Shown piece after piece: positions 61,798 to 64,000 of a stretch of 64,000 nt of DNA. The notes under the pieces were generated by a model that was not told where the DNA came from, made no database searches, and saw nothing but the letters and a program-made list of their open reading frames with translations. The DNA comes from Parus major (lineage: Eukaryota > Chordata > Aves > Passeriformes > Paridae). Location of the stretch: assembly GCF_001522545.3 (NCBI RefSeq), contig NC_031770.1, positions 33,978,710 through 34,042,709 on the forward strand. The letters run 5' to 3'. A program made the translations under genes and the position numbers. The stretch's first letter is position 1; the number at the start of each line of letters is the position of its first letter.

Positions 61798-61828
61798 GAA
61801 CAAACTTATCAATTAAATAAGTTTGTTC
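61798..61828. repeat. 12-bp perfect hairpin
   Basis: GAACAAACTTAT (61798-61809) pairs exactly with ATAAGTTTGTTC (61817-61828) around a 7-base loop. No flanking duplication or longer stem was seen. Confidence 0.75.
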
Positions 61829-63160
61829 TGCTATATGTCAATGTTGATCTGCATTTTTTTTTCTGGCTGAAGTCTGAATTTCACATTCCTTATAAGCTTT
61901 GTCTCATGCATTATACAGTGGAGGTATGAGTCATGAATTGCTGGATTCCCTTCTTTAGATTTCCTCCTCTGCTGCTTCATGCATCAGTTTTTCAGCTCCC
62001 TTCACTATACAATTAAGCACTTGATGTGGGGACGGGGCAGGTTGTGATTTGCAAGTTTGAATGGAGTAGGTGTGTAAGACAGAGAGGCTTGGGCTACACC
62101 TCACTCTCTTCTTCAGATTACTGGGATGTCACTTAACTGTGGGTGTGGAATCCCATGGCTTGCCTCTGAGACTCTTAGGCTCTCCCACCCAGAAATGGCA
62201 GGTGTTCAAGATCCAGCTCCCCATGGCTGGATCATACCTAAGTTGAATTCGGAAGGTCTTGTTTCTAGTCAGTCTTCCTGCAGTGCCCCCTCAGAGTGGC
62301 TTATCCCAGGTCAAAGACAGAAGACCAATCCTGCAAATCCATACCAACTTGATTAAGCCTGTTTTCAGGAAAATTACAGGAGTGTTTTTCAGAGTTGGGT
62401 TGTTTAATTTAGAACCCAGTTATGAGAACATGGCTTATGTTCTTCAGCAGTGAGTATAATCATTAATCAGAATGCAAGGTTTTTAGCTCAGTGGGAAGAT
62501 CCTGTCATGGACTGATGGCTCTTTGGGAGCAAACATCTTCCACAGTGTTCAGACCAGCTCACAGCTATGGAATTGTGCCAGTGATTAGACAGGGTAAAGA
62601 TCAGTAAAAGACAGTTACAGTCACCTCAAAGAGGTATATAATAGACAGGTAAACAGAAAATGAGCTATATCTAATGTCCATGTAAAGTTAAAAGTATTTT
62701 ATACCAACAAGTGCTTTCAAAGTCAGTGATTTGGTGGCTTGTTTACTATTATTATTATTTACTACTCCTGTGGATAGATGCAGATTTTTTTTTAGAGTTA
62801 TTTCAATTATTTATGTTTCAGCAGTGGTAAGCAACTTAGATACATCTTGATGAATATTGTTCAGATAAATATTTTAAAGGGTACAGTTGAGAAGAAAAGG
62901 GAAGCGCCATGTCTAATTCATCTATTATGACAAACTGGAAAGCATTCTAAAATATTTTTACCTTCTGGGAAAAAATGTTCCACACTAAGTTATAGATTTT
63001 CTGATAATTCTTTCAAGCAGAACTGTATGCACTTTTGTTACAGAGACAAGGATACTGTGTCACTGCTCCAAGTATATCAGAATGAAAGACCACTTAAGAT
63101 AGCTAATCAAATTATTGGAATTTGTCAGCCTGATAGATATTGTCACACTTGAGCCAGATT

Positions 63161-63203
63161 TCTTTTGTTTTGTTTTGTTTTTTGGTTTTTTTTTGGGGGT
63201 GGA
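63161..63203. repeat. T/G low-complexity tract
   Basis: TTTTGTTTTGTTTTG-type units run into a T run and then GGGGGTGGAGG. Confidence 0.75.
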
Positions 63204-64000
63204 GGAAGGAGGAAATGCTCTTGCTGAAAATTCCCCAAATTGTCAAGGTTATTGAGGCATTTTGCCTGTGTAAAAGCTGTATCACAGTCATTGTGTAATG
63301 TCTATGTTTGTCACCCTGTGAAAAGAAGTTGAACTGCAGCATTACTGATTTCAAGATCTGATTTCTTAGGGGTGCTTAGGGACACAGTCTGATAAAAATT
63401 TTTTGGGGGCAATAGGATTTCTGTGGGGACTGCTTCTCCCTAGCACAATAAATGCCACATGCTGCTCACCTCTGTGTAGACAATCTTACTCTCAGGTACT
63501 TAATGATGTTAGCATTTTGGGATTGAGATAATTTTTCAGCCAGACTTTGAACAATACAGGGGTAGAATCAAGCTTCATAGTCATACTTGCTTTCCAAATT
63601 AAGAATGGGGAAAAAAAAAGAGCCTGTAATATTGAGAGAAACATGGAATAATTTGGATATATATATATACCCTGAAATTCACAGATAGAAAATGAGTTTA
63701 CCACTCCTCACCTGCCTGCCCAGAGCAGTGTGACCCAGGCTCAGATCGGTCCAATAGCGAGAATGTTGCTGTGACCAATTTCAGGAAAAAATTCCAGGAA
63801 ACTTTGGCAACATCATTGTGTCACTCTTGAAAGATGAAGGCTGGTATGAAGCTGACTCTGTTCATTATTCAAGAAAATCACAGTTTGGTCTGAGTAACAT
63901 GAAAATCATAATTTAAGTCATCTGCAAATTAGCAGTAAGCACTTTATCTGTGGTTTAAAAATGAATGTAACTGATACTTAAAGTGGGTTTAAAAATTTAT

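Larger units (their letters stand above)
60930..64000. other. Gene-free stretch
   Basis: No gene is recognised. It contains the 12-bp hairpin at 61798-61828, a T/G low-complexity tract at about 63161-63203 and a short TA run near 63657-63669. The window ends inside unique-looking AT-rich DNA. Confidence 0.55.

Noticed and set aside
1..64000. tRNA, rRNA or other structured RNA genes
   Set aside because: Reading by eye showed no A-box/B-box pair with a cloverleaf and no ribosomal sequence. A covariance-model scan would be needed to exclude small RNAs.

Overview
The window reads as ordinary vertebrate nuclear DNA from a bird, most likely a songbird. It is AT-rich and CpG-poor, has no operon-like packing, and no open frame longer than about 200 codons. 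The longest open frame is antisense to a retrotransposon. The organism call rests on the repeats. There are three chicken-repeat-1 (CR1) LINE tails, two of them ending in the ATTCTGTG-type 3' octamer repeat. There is also an LTR whose minus-strand start (TGTCCTGGGTTGCAG) I recognise from memory as a passerine ERVL-type LTR. No database search was possible.

Layout. From 1 to about 9.8 kb lies unique-looking DNA with a small GC- and CpG-rich patch at 4.08-4.27 kb and a decayed coding-like stretch at 5.1-5.47 kb. A complete solo LTR in minus orientation occupies 9841-10550, with a perfect 6-bp target-site duplication. From 10.6 to 20.3 kb there is unique-looking DNA with a tetranucleotide microsatellite at 16.2 kb and a perfect 20-bp palindrome at 18.16 kb. 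A second LTR insertion (20315-20662), with a perfect 5-bp duplication, contains a 100-N assembly gap. A short CR1 tail lies at 23.87 kb, and a homeobox-site-rich, possibly conserved non-coding patch at about 25.0 kb. An exon-like ORF with both splice signals lies at 31.92-32.04 kb. A diverged LTR copy lies at about 36.46-37.15 kb with a relative at 46.83-47.59 kb. A decayed coding-like stretch lies at 38.0-38.77 kb. A long CR1 fragment with reverse-transcriptase remains covers 41.11-42.29 kb. A possible retroviral gag-like relic lies on the minus strand at 49.4-51.2 kb. Two further coding-like pieces lie at 54.1-55.05 kb. A third CR1 tail covers 58.26-58.95 kb, and a signal-peptide-like first-exon candidate lies at 60.79 kb.

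Function. I can name no host protein-coding gene here with confidence. The window is best described as intergenic or deep-intronic DNA shaped by CR1 and endogenous retrovirus insertions. A few exon-like or pseudogene-like stretches could be tested by transcript alignment. All CR1 and retroviral pieces are truncated, solo or heavily decayed, and none appears able to move. I found no sign of an undescribed biological system. The most checkable observations are the two LTRs with exact target-site duplications, one of which explains the sequence around the assembly gap, and the handful of coding-like islands.
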